Positions 10,580 through 20,178 are shown, numbered from the stretch's first letter. The stretch is DNA of 64,000 nucleotides from Saccharothrix sp. S26 (GCF_021390395.1 NZ_JAJUWT010000005.1:124001-188000), one strand, 5' to 3'. A program made the numbers and translations. Notes: generated by a model not told the origin, from the letters alone.

Positions 10580-11491
10580 GTGTTCGGCTTGGAGCGGATG
10601 CGTGCCCTGCACGCCGTGGCGACCCACGGGACGGTCGCGGCGGCGGCGACGGCGCTGCACGTGACGCCGTCCGGCGTGTCGCAGCAGTTGGCGAAGCTGG
10701 AACGGGAGGCCGGGCAGCGCCTGCTGGAACCCCACGGCCGCACGGTCCGCCTCACCACCGCCGGGCACGTGCTGGCGGGTCACGCGGCGGCGATCCTGGC
10801 CCGGGTCGAGCAGGCCAGGTCCGACCTGGAGCTGCTGCGCGAGGACGTCACCGGTCCCCTGCGCGTCGGCGCCATCCCCACCACCGTGCACGCCCTGTTG
10901 CCGCCCGTGCTCGCCACGCTGCGCGCCCAGCACCCCGGCCTGGACGTGACCCTGCACGAGGGCGAGGCCGAGGAGACCCTGCCGCTGGTGGTCGACGGCA
11001 GGCTGGACGTGGCGGTGCTGGAGAGCTGGGAGCATCGGCCCACCACCGTGCCGCCGTCGACGTCGCGGACCACGCTGCTGTCCGACGTCGCCGACCTCGC
11101 CCTGCCCGCGGGCCACCGCCTGGCGCACCGCAAGGTCGTCGACCTGGCCGAGGTGGACGACCTGCCGTGGATCGCCTGGAGCGCCGGGTCGAGCTGCCAC
11201 GACTGGCTCACGCACGTGCTGCGGCAGGAGGGCGTGGGCACGCGGGTCAGCTGCACCGTCGGCAGCTACCCGACGCAGCTGGCCCTGGTGGCGGGCAACG
11301 TGGGCGTGGCCGCGATCCCCCGCCTCGGCCGCGACTCCGTGCCCGAGGGTGTGCGGTTCGTCGCCACCCGCCCGGCCCTCAACCGCACGATCTACGCCGT
11401 CAACCGCGCCGAGGACGACGACCGGGGCGCGATCAGGGCGTGCGTGGACGCGTTGACCGCGGCGGCGTCCCGGTTCCACCACCTCGCGTGA
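10580..11491 (+). CDS. LysR-family transcriptional regulator
   Basis: This is a 303-residue protein of standard LTTR length. The N-terminal winged helix (residues 1-60, FGLERMRALHAVATHGTVAA then HVTPSGVSQQLAKLERE) is followed by a two-lobed periplasmic-binding-like effector domain (about 90-295). The GTG start at 10580 lies seven bases after a -10-like TAGCAT and has no Shine-Dalgarno, suggesting leaderless translation. It is divergent from the EamA transporter and probably regulates it. The effector is unknown. Confidence 0.88.
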   Translation: MFGLERMRALHAVATHGTVAAAATALHVTPSGVSQQLAKLEREAGQRLLEPHGRTVRLTTAGHVLAGHAAAILARVEQARSDLELLREDVTGPLRVGAIPTTVHALLPPVLATLRAQHPGLDVTLHEGEAEETLPLVVDGRLDVAVLESWEHRPTTVPPSTSRTTLLSDVADLALPAGHRLAHRKVVDLAEVDDLPWIAWSAGSSCHDWLTHVLRQEGVGTRVSCTVGSYPTQLALVAGNVGVAAIPRLGRDSVPEGVRFVATRPALNRTIYAVNRAEDDDRGAIRACVDALTAAASRFHHLA

Positions 11492-11503
11492 CGGTCGGCC
11501 GGG

Positions 11504-12190
11504 TCAGGACCCGGTGGCGGCGGCCGCGACGAGGTGGGCCAGCTCGACCGGCCGGGTGATCATCGGCCAGTGGCCCGAGTCGAGGTCGACGTAGTCGACG
11601 TGCCGGGCCTCGGCCAGCTCCGGCACCTCGCCCGCGTCGATCCACCCCTTGGCCTGGGCCGGGCTGTACTCGGGGCACACCAGCAGGACGGGCACGGCGA
11701 AGCGGCGGTCGTCGGTCAGCCGCACCACGCCCCGCGCCACCCCTTCGGGGACAGCGATCGCGGCGTCCGCGAAGGCGCGCTTGGCGTCGTCGTCCAGGTC
11801 GGCGGAGTCGGGCCCGTCGAACGGTGCCCAGCCGGGGAACGGCATGACGCCGTCGCGCACCTCGAAGAAGTCGGCGTACGGCGTGCCGTCGCGCGCCGGG
11901 AAGCCGCCGACGAGCACCAGCCCGGCGACCCGGTCCGGTCGGGCGTCGGCGGCCAGCCACGCCAGCGTGCACGCGGCGGAGTGGCCCACCACCAGCACCT
12001 CGCCGGGTGACGCGTCCACGGCGGCGAGCACGACGGCCACCTGGTCGTCCAGCGTGGCGGACGCGTCGCCGTCGCCCTGGCCCGGCAGGGTGAGCGGCAC
12101 GGGGCGGTGGCCGAGCGCCTCCAGCGCGGGCACGACGTCGTCCCACGCGGAGCCGTCGAGCCAGAGGCCGGCGATGAGCAGGATGTCCAC
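11504..12190 (-). CDS. Alpha/beta hydrolase
   Basis: This is a 228-residue cytosolic alpha/beta hydrolase. It begins VDILLIAGLWLDGSAWDDV, has a nucleophile elbow GHSAA (about residue 80) and a C-terminal histidine in LDSGHWPMITRP. The acid residue is probably in the LLVCPEYSP segment, where Glu replaces the usual Asp. GTG 12190 follows GAGGAAG at a suitable distance. The closest style is the EstC/RsbQ-like esterase group. The substrate is not known. It converges on the LysR gene with 12 bases between stops. Confidence 0.8.
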   Translation of the reverse strand: MDILLIAGLWLDGSAWDDVVPALEALGHRPVPLTLPGQGDGDASATLDDQVAVVLAAVDASPGEVLVVGHSAACTLAWLAADARPDRVAGLVLVGGFPARDGTPYADFFEVRDGVMPFPGWAPFDGPDSADLDDDAKRAFADAAIAVPEGVARGVVRLTDDRRFAVPVLLVCPEYSPAQAKGWIDAGEVPELAEARHVDYVDLDSGHWPMITRPVELAHLVAAAATGS

Positions 12191-12336
12191 GGTGAGGTCT
12201 TCCTCCGGGTCGGGTGCGGTCTGGTCGGCGCACGGTATGCCCGCATCCGGACGATCCGCGTCCGGTTCGCCTCGCCGCCACCCGGCGCACCCGGATGATC
12301 CGCGCCTGCTATCGTGGGGTGGCGGATAGCCGCTCA

Positions 12337-12389
12337 AGGGAGACTCGACGTGATTGGTGAAGACGACATCTCCGGGTGAGCCCCGGATG
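12337..12389 (+). promoter_or_regulatory. Possible leader ORF and hairpin upstream of the ABC-F gene
   Basis: AAGGGA (12337-12342) precedes GTG at 12350, which opens a nine-codon ORF (V-I-G-E-D-D-I-S-G) ending at TGA 12377-12379. The last codons and stop lie in an 8-bp bulged hairpin (CAT..CCGGG with CCCGGATG, 12367-12389). A TATCGT hexamer at 12310-12315 could be the -10. Leader peptides with attenuating hairpins are known for antibiotic-inducible ABC-F genes. That this one acts the same way is inference. Confidence 0.4.
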
Positions 12390-12484
12390 TGATCGGTCAC
12401 CGGCGTGTGCCGTGGCCGGCTGAGTCGTCCACCTTTCCGCTGCTGCGCGCCGTCGTGCCGCACCGCACCCGAGGTCTTTCACCC

Positions 12485-14113
12485 ATGTCCGAAACCTGCG
12501 TCGTCGTGTCCGGTCTGTCCTTCTCCTGGCCCGACGACACCCCCGTGTTCGACGGGCTGTCCTTCACCGTCCCGAGCGGCCGCACCGGGCTCGTCGCGCC
12601 CAACGGAGCCGGCAAGACGACCCTGCTCAAGCTGATCGCGGGCGAGCTGCGGCCCTCGGCGGGCAGCGTCACCGTCGACGGCGTGCTCGGCTACCTGCCC
12701 CAGGACCTGCCGTTGAGCGGCGAACCGACCGTCGCCGAGGTGCTGGGCATCGCCCCGGTCCTGCGCGCCCTGGCGGCCGTCGAGTCCGGTGACGTCGACG
12801 AGGAGCACTTCACCACCATCGGCAACGACTGGGACGTCGAGGAGCGCACCCGCGCCCAGCTCGACCGGCTGGGCCTGGGCGACCTGGCCCTGGACCGCCG
12901 CCTGCACACGCTCAGCGGCGGCCAGGTCGTCTCCCTCGGCCTGGCCGCGCAGTTGCTCAAGCGGCCGGACGTGCTGCTGCTGGACGAGCCGACCAACAAC
13001 CTGGACCTCGACGCGCGCGGCAGGCTCTACGCCGTGCTGGACGACTGGCCGGGCTGCCTGCTCGTGGTCAGCCACGACCGCGCCCTGCTCGACCGGGTGG
13101 ACCGCGTCGCCGAGATCGAGGGCGGCCAAGTGCGCTACTACGGCGGCAACTTCACCGAGTACGAACGCGCGGTCGAGGCGGCGCGGGAGGTCGCCGAGAA
13201 GAACGTCCGCAGCGTCGAGCAGGAGCTCAAGCGCGAGAAGCGGGAGATGCAGCAGGCCCGGGAACGCGCCGCGCGCCGGGCGAGCACCGCGGCGCGCAAC
13301 CTGGGCAACGCGGGGCTGCCGCGGATCTTCGCCGGGACCATGAAGCGCAACGCGCAGGAGTCGGCGGGCAAGGCGAGCGGCACGCACGCGGCACGGGTGA
13401 GCGCGGCCAAGGCCAAGCTGGACGAGGCCGAGCGCGCGTTGCGCGACGACCAGAAGATCGTGCTGGAGCTGCCGCAGACCGCCGTGCCCGCCGGGCGCAC
13501 GCTGTTCCTGGGCGAACGCCTGCGGGCGAGCTACGGCGACCGGGAGCTGTTCGCGGGCGAGGGCGCGGACCTGGCGATCCGGGGCCCCGAGCGGATCGCG
13601 CTCACCGGCGGCAACGGCGTCGGCAAGTCCACCCTGCTGCGGATCATCCACGGCGACCGGGAACCCGACGGCGGCGACGTCAAGCGGGCCGACGGCCGCA
13701 TCGCCTACCTGTCCCAGCGGCTGGACCTGCTCGACGCCACCCTCACCGTCGCCGAGAACCTGGCCGCGTCCGCCCCGACGATGCCGCCCGCGGACCGGAT
13801 GAACCTGCTGGCCCGCTTCCTGTTCCGCGGCGCGCGGGCACACCTCCCGGTCGGCGTCCTGTCCGGCGGGGAACGGCTGCGCGCGACCCTGGCGTGCGTC
13901 CTGTTCGCCGAACCCGCGCCCCAACTGCTGCTGCTGGACGAGCCGACGAACAACCTCGACCTGGTCAGCGCCGGGCAGCTGGAGCGGGCGCTCAACGCCT
14001 ACCGCGGCGCGTTCGTCGTCGTGAGCCACGACGAGCGGTTCCTGGCCGAGATCAACATCGACCGCCGCCTCCGCCTGGAAGACGGCCGGCTGCGGGAGAC
14101 CTCCACGACCTGA
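12485..14113 (+). CDS. ABC-F family ATPase (ribosome-associated type)
   Basis: This is a 542-residue soluble protein with two ABC domains and no TM segment. ABC1 has Walker A APNGAGKTT (about residues 37-45), signature LSGGQ and LLLDEPTNNLD. A charged linker (about 225-330, EQELKREKREMQQARERAARRAS) is the P-site tRNA-interaction motif region. ABC2 has Walker A GGNGVGKST, signature LSGGERLRATLA and a second LLLDEPTNNLD. ABC-F proteins act on ribosomes, either in translation factors such as EttA/Uup or in ribosome protection against PTC-targeting antibiotics. Start ATG 12485 gives MSETCVVVSGLSF. The long leader with a possible small ORF favours a regulated resistance role. Confidence 0.9.
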   Translation: MSETCVVVSGLSFSWPDDTPVFDGLSFTVPSGRTGLVAPNGAGKTTLLKLIAGELRPSAGSVTVDGVLGYLPQDLPLSGEPTVAEVLGIAPVLRALAAVESGDVDEEHFTTIGNDWDVEERTRAQLDRLGLGDLALDRRLHTLSGGQVVSLGLAAQLLKRPDVLLLDEPTNNLDLDARGRLYAVLDDWPGCLLVVSHDRALLDRVDRVAEIEGGQVRYYGGNFTEYERAVEAAREVAEKNVRSVEQELKREKREMQQARERAARRASTAARNLGNAGLPRIFAGTMKRNAQESAGKASGTHAARVSAAKAKLDEAERALRDDQKIVLELPQTAVPAGRTLFLGERLRASYGDRELFAGEGADLAIRGPERIALTGGNGVGKSTLLRIIHGDREPDGGDVKRADGRIAYLSQRLDLLDATLTVAENLAASAPTMPPADRMNLLARFLFRGARAHLPVGVLSGGERLRATLACVLFAEPAPQLLLLDEPTNNLDLVSAGQLERALNAYRGAFVVVSHDERFLAEINIDRRLRLEDGRLRETSTT

Positions 14114-14254
14114 CGCGGCCCGCCTGGTACGCGTTCGGGGTCGAGGGTGACCGGATCACCCGCGTCCGGGCTCCCGGTGTTCACAACTCGTTGTTCAGTG
14201 CGCGAAGACCGAACCTGAACACCCGCCGCGCGGCTTGACTCGGGACCGTTCACC

Positions 14255-14291
14255 GAGCCCGTGCCGCGCACACCGTCCGCGGCACGGGCTC
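14255..14291 (+). terminator. Perfect 14-bp inverted repeat between ABC-F and subtilase genes
   Basis: GAGCCCGTGCCGCG pairs perfectly across a nine-base loop. It lies 141 bp after the ABC-F stop and only 10 bases before the subtilase ribosome site, so it is either a distal terminator or a 5' UTR hairpin of the protease mRNA. Confidence 0.5.
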
Positions 14292-14312
14292 TCCCACGAA
14301 CAGGGAGGTTCC

Positions 14313-17300
14313 GTGGCGCGAAGAGCAGTGGCGCTGGCGTTGACCGCCGTGCTGGCGGCGACGGCGGCGCCCGCCCACGCCGCACCGGGCACGACCGGTC
14401 CACCCGCCGACGTCCCGGGCGACCGGGCGACGGTCACGCTCGTCACCGGCGACCGGGTCGTGCTCGCCGGCGACCGGCTCGTCTCGATCACCCCCGGCGA
14501 GCACCGCGAGGGCGTCTCCTTCCAGGTCACCCGGCACGGCGGTCGGCTGCGGGTCGTCCCCACCGACGTGGCCGCGGCCCTGGCCGAGGGCCGGGTGGAC
14601 CACCGGCTGTTCGACGTCACCGGGCTGGTCCTGGCCGGTTACGACGACGCGCGGCGCGACACCGTGCCGGTGATCGTCGCCGGTGGCCGCCCGCCGTCGG
14701 GTGCACGGGTGGCCGAGGCGCTGCCCGCGGTGGACGCGGTGGCGGCCGAGGTGCCGAAGGCGACCGGGTGGCGGGAGGTGCCCACCGGTCCCGGGAAGGT
14801 GTGGCTGGACGGGGTGGCCCGGCCGCTGTTGGACCGCAGCACCGCGCAGGTCGGCGCGCCGGCGGCGTGGGCGGCGGGGCTGACCGGCGCGGGCGTGACC
14901 GTCGCCGTCGTCGACACCGGCGTCGACGGCGAGCACCCCGACCTGGTCGGCGGCGTGGCCGCCGAGCGCGACTTCACCGCCGAAGGGGACGGGGTCGACC
15001 ACTACGGCCACGGCACGCACGTCGCCGCCACCATCGCGGGCCGCCGCGCGCCGTACCGGGGTGTCGCGCCGGACGCGCGGCTGCTCGACGCGAAGGTGTG
15101 CGACCGGGCGGGGTTCTGCCCGGAGTCGGCGATCATCGAGGGGATGCGCTGGGCCGCGGAGCAGGGCGCGGACGTGGTGAACGTCAGCCTGGGCCTGACC
15201 CCGACCGACGACGTCGACCCGGTGGAAGCGGCCGTGGACGCCCTGTCCGCGAGCCACGGCACGTTGTTCGTCGTCTCGGCGGGCAACGCCGGGCCCGAGG
15301 CGGGCACCGTGCTGTCCCCCGGCACCGCCGACTCGGCGCTGACGGTCGGCGCGGTGGACCGCGAGGACGCCCTGGCCGACTTCTCCAGCCGGGGCCCGAG
15401 GCCGGGCGACGGCGCGGTCAAGCCCGACCTGACCGCGCCCGGCGTCGACATCGTCGCGGCCAGGTCGAGCGCGGGCCCACCCCTGGGCACGCCGGTCGGT
15501 GAGCACCACATGGCCCTGTCCGGCACGTCGATGGCCTCGCCGCACGTGGCCGGCGCCGCGGCGCTGCTCGCGCAACGGCACCCGGACTGGACCGGCGCGC
15601 GGCTCAAGTCGGCGTTGACCGCCTCCGCCCGCCCCAACCCGGCGCTGGGCCTGTCCGAGCAGGGTTCGGGCCGGCTGGACATCGCGGCGGCACTGACCAC
15701 CACGGTCACCAGCGAGCCGTCGTCGGTGGTGCTGGGCAGGCACGAGTGGCCGCACGACGACGACGTGCCCGCCACCAAGCCGCTGGTCTACCGCAACGAC
15801 GGCGCGCAACCCGTCACGCTGGACCTCGCGGTGCCCGCGGAGCACCCCGTGTTCTCCGTGTCCCCCACCCGGGTCACCGTCCCGGCCGGCGGCACCGCCG
15901 AGGTCGCCGTCACGGGTGATGCGAGGCTCAGCGGCGCGGACGGCGCGTACTCCGCCTCGGTGGTCGCCACCGCGGACGGCGCGGAGGTGCTGCGCACACC
16001 GGTCGGGCTCAACCGCGAGCCGGAGAGCTACCCGGTCACCTTCGACCACCCGGGCGCGCCCGAGGGCAGGCGGCTCACGCTGCTGGTGAACGTGGCCACC
16101 GGCGCGCACAGCTACGTGCGGGACGGCCACGCGCGGCTGCCCGCGGGCGACTACCTGGTGCAGTCGCTGCTGGGCCCGGAGCAGGGCCCGCACACCATCG
16201 TCACGCGGCCCGACCTGCGGGTGCGCGCGGCGACGCGCGTGGTGCTCGACGCCCGTCCGGCGGGGCCGATCGAGGTCGTCGCACCCGACCCGGCGGCCGT
16301 CCCCGGCGGGCACGGCCTGGTGGTCGAACGCAGGCTCGGCGCGCACACCGCGAGCGTGGCCGTGCACCACCCCGGCGGTTTCCCACCCGGCACGCGGGTG
16401 GGTCACGCCGGACCGTCGCTGCCCGCCGGCGAGCTGGACGTGTTCGTGTACGCGCAGTCCACGGGCCCGTCGGGCGACTACTGGCTGGGGTGGGCCGAAC
16501 AGGGCCGCGTGCCCGACGGGTTCGTGCGCCAGCCGCGTGCCTCCGACCTGGCGACGGTGCGCACCACGATCGCCTTGAAGGACGTGGGCGGGCCGCGCGA
16601 CCTGGCGGGCCACGTGGTGTCGCGGTCCGGGACGCCCGGCCCGTACTTCTACACCGACGTCACCGCCAGGCCCACCTCGACCAGGCACACCACCGCGGAC
16701 GTCGGCTGGCGGACGTTGTTCTTCGACGAAGGAGCGCTGATGAGTGGACAGCAGGAGCGGTACGGCGCGGGCCGGACCTACGACCGGTCGTTCGGCGCGC
16801 CCGTCATCGGCCCGGTGATGTACTCCGGCGACTACCCGAACCTGACCCGCGCCGGGAACGAGATCGCGGTGTCGCTGTCGTTGTTCGGCGACCGGGACGG
16901 CAACGAGGGGTACTCCCGGACCACGTCCGCCCGCACGGCGCTGTACCGCGACGGGAAGCTGGTCGGCGAGAACGACAGCAGCGGGCACGGTGTGTTCGCG
17001 GTGCCGTCGGGGTCGGCGTCGTTCCGGGTGCGGACCGAGGTGACGCGCGCGCCGGAGGTGTCGGACTTCAGCACCCGCATCGAGGTGGACTGGACGTTCC
17101 GCTCGGGCACGACCACCCGCGAACGGCGGCTGCCGATGTCGGTGGTGCGGTTCACCCCGGAGCTGGACGGCACGGGCAGCACGCCCGCGCACCGGCCGCT
17201 GACCGTGCCGCTCGTGGTGGACCAGCAACGGGGCGTGGACAACCCGCCCTTGCGCAACTTCCGGGTGGACGTGTCCTACGACGACGGGGTGAGCTGGACG

Positions 17301-17441
17301 AGCCTGCCGGTGCTCGGCCGGGCGGCGCTGGTCGGCAACCGCGCCGAGCCCGGGACGTTCGTCTCGCTGCGCGTGCACGCCGACGACGGCGGTGACCGCG
17401 CGTTGAGCCAGACCGTGATCCGGGCCTACCGGCTCGGGTGA
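14313..17441 (+). CDS. Secreted subtilisin-like serine protease (S8), large
   Basis: This is a 1,042-residue preproprotein. GTG 14313 follows AGGGAGG. A signal peptide (VARRAVALALTAVLAATAAPAHA) and a propeptide to about 180 come first. The S8 catalytic domain follows with Asp201 (AVVDTGVDG), His233 (YGHGTHVA), the oxyanion Asn in VVSAGNAGP and Ser406 (GTSMASPHVAG). After about residue 480 come Ig-like/FnIII-like beta modules (for example VTVPAGGTAEVAV) without cell-wall anchor motifs. The layout matches large Streptomyces-type extracellular subtilases that digest environmental protein. A bidirectional terminator follows. Confidence 0.92.
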   Translation: MARRAVALALTAVLAATAAPAHAAPGTTGPPADVPGDRATVTLVTGDRVVLAGDRLVSITPGEHREGVSFQVTRHGGRLRVVPTDVAAALAEGRVDHRLFDVTGLVLAGYDDARRDTVPVIVAGGRPPSGARVAEALPAVDAVAAEVPKATGWREVPTGPGKVWLDGVARPLLDRSTAQVGAPAAWAAGLTGAGVTVAVVDTGVDGEHPDLVGGVAAERDFTAEGDGVDHYGHGTHVAATIAGRRAPYRGVAPDARLLDAKVCDRAGFCPESAIIEGMRWAAEQGADVVNVSLGLTPTDDVDPVEAAVDALSASHGTLFVVSAGNAGPEAGTVLSPGTADSALTVGAVDREDALADFSSRGPRPGDGAVKPDLTAPGVDIVAARSSAGPPLGTPVGEHHMALSGTSMASPHVAGAAALLAQRHPDWTGARLKSALTASARPNPALGLSEQGSGRLDIAAALTTTVTSEPSSVVLGRHEWPHDDDVPATKPLVYRNDGAQPVTLDLAVPAEHPVFSVSPTRVTVPAGGTAEVAVTGDARLSGADGAYSASVVATADGAEVLRTPVGLNREPESYPVTFDHPGAPEGRRLTLLVNVATGAHSYVRDGHARLPAGDYLVQSLLGPEQGPHTIVTRPDLRVRAATRVVLDARPAGPIEVVAPDPAAVPGGHGLVVERRLGAHTASVAVHHPGGFPPGTRVGHAGPSLPAGELDVFVYAQSTGPSGDYWLGWAEQGRVPDGFVRQPRASDLATVRTTIALKDVGGPRDLAGHVVSRSGTPGPYFYTDVTARPTSTRHTTADVGWRTLFFDEGALMSGQQERYGAGRTYDRSFGAPVIGPVMYSGDYPNLTRAGNEIAVSLSLFGDRDGNEGYSRTTSARTALYRDGKLVGENDSSGHGVFAVPSGSASFRVRTEVTRAPEVSDFSTRIEVDWTFRSGTTTRERRLPMSVVRFTPELDGTGSTPAHRPLTVPLVVDQQRGVDNPPLRNFRVDVSYDDGVSWTSLPVLGRAALVGNRAEPGTFVSLRVHADDGGDRALSQTVIRAYRLG

Positions 17442-17453
17442 CGGTCCACCGCA

Positions 17454-17489
17454 GGCGTCGGGCGGGTGTCCGCCCTCCCGCCCGACGCC
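17454..17489. terminator. Bidirectional terminator between subtilase and STAND gene
   Basis: A perfect 13-bp stem (GGCGTCGGGCGGG and its complement) with a 10-base loop lies between two convergent genes, one base before the STAND gene's stop. Confidence 0.75.
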
Positions 17490-17490
17490 G

Positions 17491-20178
17491 TCACGGGCAC
17501 AGCGGTGGCCGCCGCAGACCCGGGAAGTGCGCCGCCCAGTCGACGTCGACCGGATCGGCGCACACCTCGCGGATCACGCGGTCGACGTCCGGCGTGAGCC
17601 GCCACAACGCGCCCCGCGACTCCACCATCAGCAGTTCCCCGCGCTCGTAGCGCACCCAGTTGAACTCCGCCCCCTGCGCGCGCAACGCCAACGGCGCACC
17701 GCCGCCGAGATCCCACAGCCACACCGAGTCGCGGTGCACCGCGGTGACGGCCCGGCCGTCGCGGGAGAACTCGACCACCGCCCGTTCCGGCACCGCGTCC
17801 GCCTCCAGCAGCGTCGTGGCGCCGTCGAGCACGACGAGGCGCTCGGCGTCCACATCGGACACCGCGAGCAGCCGTCCGGGGCCTGCCACCAGCCCCAACC
17901 GGGCGGGGCGGCTGAGCACCGGGGTCGCCCGGCCGTCCAGCGACCACACCTCCACGTGGCGGAGGTCGCCGTCACGGCGGGACAGGACCACGCCGGTGCC
18001 GTCGTCCAGCGGCACGACGTTCTCCACGCCTTCGACGGGCAGGCGGGTGCGGGTGGTGTCACCGGGCCGCCAGTGGACCGCGCCGCCGTCCTCGACGGCC
18101 GCCATGAGGGTGCCCGCCGCGTCCACGCCCTGGGGCAGCGGCCACCCGGTCAGCGTGGCGGTGCGGCGCGGGGCGTCGGGGTCGCGCAGGTCCCAGAGGT
18201 GGAGCTCGCCGGGGCCCGCCACCGCGAGCGCGGTGCGCCCGTCCGCGCTGAGCAGGGTCAGGAAGCCGTCACGCGGCACGGTCACCGCACCGGCCCGCCG
18301 TTGCTCCGGGCCGACCCAGAGGCGGTAGGTGAACTCCGTGGACCTGGCGTCGGGGCCGAGTTCGTGGGTGACCGAGACGGGGCCGGGCGGCAACGCGTAG
18401 CCGTCGCCCAGCTTGGTGGCGGTGCCCGCCGCACGGGCGAGCAGGAGCGCGTCACGGGCCTGGGTGGTGGGTGCGACGCGGTACGCGGCCAGGGCGAGCG
18501 CCGCCGCGTCGCGGGGGCGGGCCAGCAGGCCCAGGGCGGTGTCGGCGGCGCGCAACGACAGCGCCTGGTTGCGCTCGCGGGTGGCCGCGCGCTGCGCCGT
18601 GACCGCGTAGGCGGCGGTGGCGGCGAGCAGCAGGGCGAGCGCGGCCAGGCAGGCGACGAGTCGCCGCAACCTGCGCACGCCCCGCCGGCGCGTCACCTCC
18701 CGGTCCCGTTCGGCGGCCAGGCCCGCCTCGACGAACTCGCGCTCGGCCTCGTTGAGGCGGGGCAGCAGGCGGCGCGCCTGGTCGAGGTGGGCGCCGCGGT
18801 AGAGGGCGTCCGGGTCGCGGCCGTGCGCGCGCCAGGCGTCGGCGGCGCCGGTGAGCCTGCGCAGGGCCCGCAGCGCGTCGCGGTCCTCGTCCAGCCAGGA
18901 CACGAGCCTCGGCCACGCGCGCAGCAGCGCTTCGTGGGTCAGCTCGACGGTGTCGCGGTCGAGGGTGAGCAGCCTGGCGGCGGCGAGCCGGTCGAGCAGC
19001 GCGTCGCTCGCCTCCAGCTCGGCGCGGGCGGCCCGGCGGCGGGTGTCCTCGGTGCCGTCGCCGGGTGCGACCAGGCGCTGGAACACCTGCCGTGCCACCG
19101 GTTTCTCGTGCTCGGGCAACGCGTCGTAGACCTGTTCGGCGGTGCGGGCCAGGGCGTGCTCGACGCCGCCCGCGTCCTCGTAACCCGCCAGCGTCAGCAC
19201 CGCTCCACGGCGGCGTCGCCACGTCTCGACCAGCACGTGCGAGGCCAACGGCAGCGCGCCCGGCTGGGCGGCGACGTCCGCGATCAGCCGTGCCACCAAC
19301 GCGTTCTCCAGCGAAGCACCCCGGCGGGCGGCGGGTTCGACGACCGCGCGGCGCAACTGCTCGGCGTTCATCGGGCCGACGAGGGCCTGGGAGAGGTGCA
19401 GCGCCTCGAGCAGCTCCGGGTGACGCGCGCAGTGGCCGTAGAAGTCGGCGCGCACGCCGATCACGACGCGGGCCGCGCCGGCGGCGTGGGTGAGCGCCCG
19501 CACCAGCCACCGGCGGTCGGTCTCCTCGCAGAGCGTGAAGACCTCCTCGAACTGGTCGACCACGAGCAGCAGGTCGTCGGCGGACCGGCGCAGCAGCACG
19601 CGCAGGTGCTCGGGGTCGGCGGCCAGCTCGGCGCGGACCTCGACCGCGGACCGGCCGTCGGCCAGCGCCGCGGCCAGCTCGGTGATCGGGTCCGAGCCGG
19701 GCGTGACGATGAGGTGCGCACCCCACCGGGCGGCCAGGCCCGCGCGCAGCAGGGACGACTTGCCCGCGCCGGACGCGCCGAACACCCCGACGAACGGCCG
19801 TTCGCGCACCAAGGTGAGCAGCCTGCCCACCTCCGCCTCCCGGCCGAAGAACCGGTCGGCGTCGGCGACCTGGTAGGCGGCCAGCCCCACGTAGGGCGCG
19901 TCGCCCCGGTCGGGGCCGTCGGCGGCCAGCTCGCGCCACCGGGCGGTCCACTCCTCGACGTCTCCCCCGCAGGCGCGCACGAACGCCTTCGTGACCGCGA
20001 GGCTCGGCAACCTGCGCCCCGCCACCGCCTCCGACAGCGCGGCGGGCGAGTAGTTCGCCAGGCGACCGAGCTCGCGGTAGGACGGCAGCCCGGCGTCGCG
20101 CCGCAACCGCCGCAGGTCCCCCGCGAACTTCCGCACCGGCGTGTCCTCCTCGACCAGCGGACGTTCCAGACGCGGCAC
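17491..20178 (-). CDS. HTH-nSTAND1 NTPase with TM helix and C-terminal beta-propeller-like region
   Basis: This is an 895-residue multidomain protein. Residues 15-85 form an XRE-like HTH (VRKFAGDLRRLRR, then YSPAALSEAVAGRRLPSL). Residues 96-400 form an nSTAND1 P-loop module introduced by YVGLAAYQVADADRFFGRE, with Walker A GASGAGKS at 134-141 and Walker B LLLVVDQFEE at about 203. A helical arm reaches to about 520, then one TM helix (VACLAALALLLAATAAYAV). The C-terminal 300 residues hold degenerate WD-like blades (LHLWDLRDPDAP, VWLWDLGGG). GTG 20178 follows GGGGGAG. Family members are thought to act as stress or signalling switches, some in defence or conflict. The function here is unassigned. 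Confidence 0.85.
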   Translation of the reverse strand: MPRLERPLVEEDTPVRKFAGDLRRLRRDAGLPSYRELGRLANYSPAALSEAVAGRRLPSLAVTKAFVRACGGDVEEWTARWRELAADGPDRGDAPYVGLAAYQVADADRFFGREAEVGRLLTLVRERPFVGVFGASGAGKSSLLRAGLAARWGAHLIVTPGSDPITELAAALADGRSAVEVRAELAADPEHLRVLLRRSADDLLLVVDQFEEVFTLCEETDRRWLVRALTHAAGAARVVIGVRADFYGHCARHPELLEALHLSQALVGPMNAEQLRRAVVEPAARRGASLENALVARLIADVAAQPGALPLASHVLVETWRRRRGAVLTLAGYEDAGGVEHALARTAEQVYDALPEHEKPVARQVFQRLVAPGDGTEDTRRRAARAELEASDALLDRLAAARLLTLDRDTVELTHEALLRAWPRLVSWLDEDRDALRALRRLTGAADAWRAHGRDPDALYRGAHLDQARRLLPRLNEAEREFVEAGLAAERDREVTRRRGVRRLRRLVACLAALALLLAATAAYAVTAQRAATRERNQALSLRAADTALGLLARPRDAAALALAAYRVAPTTQARDALLLARAAGTATKLGDGYALPPGPVSVTHELGPDARSTEFTYRLWVGPEQRRAGAVTVPRDGFLTLLSADGRTALAVAGPGELHLWDLRDPDAPRRTATLTGWPLPQGVDAAGTLMAAVEDGGAVHWRPGDTTRTRLPVEGVENVVPLDDGTGVVLSRRDGDLRHVEVWSLDGRATPVLSRPARLGLVAGPGRLLAVSDVDAERLVVLDGATTLLEADAVPERAVVEFSRDGRAVTAVHRDSVWLWDLGGGAPLALRAQGAEFNWVRYERGELLMVESRGALWRLTPDVDRVIREVCADPVDVDWAAHFPGLRRPPLCP

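Noticed and set aside
12240..12320. Direct repeats of a CCGGATGATCCGCG type as an insertion-site duplication
   Set aside because: Imperfect, short, and no element lies between them.
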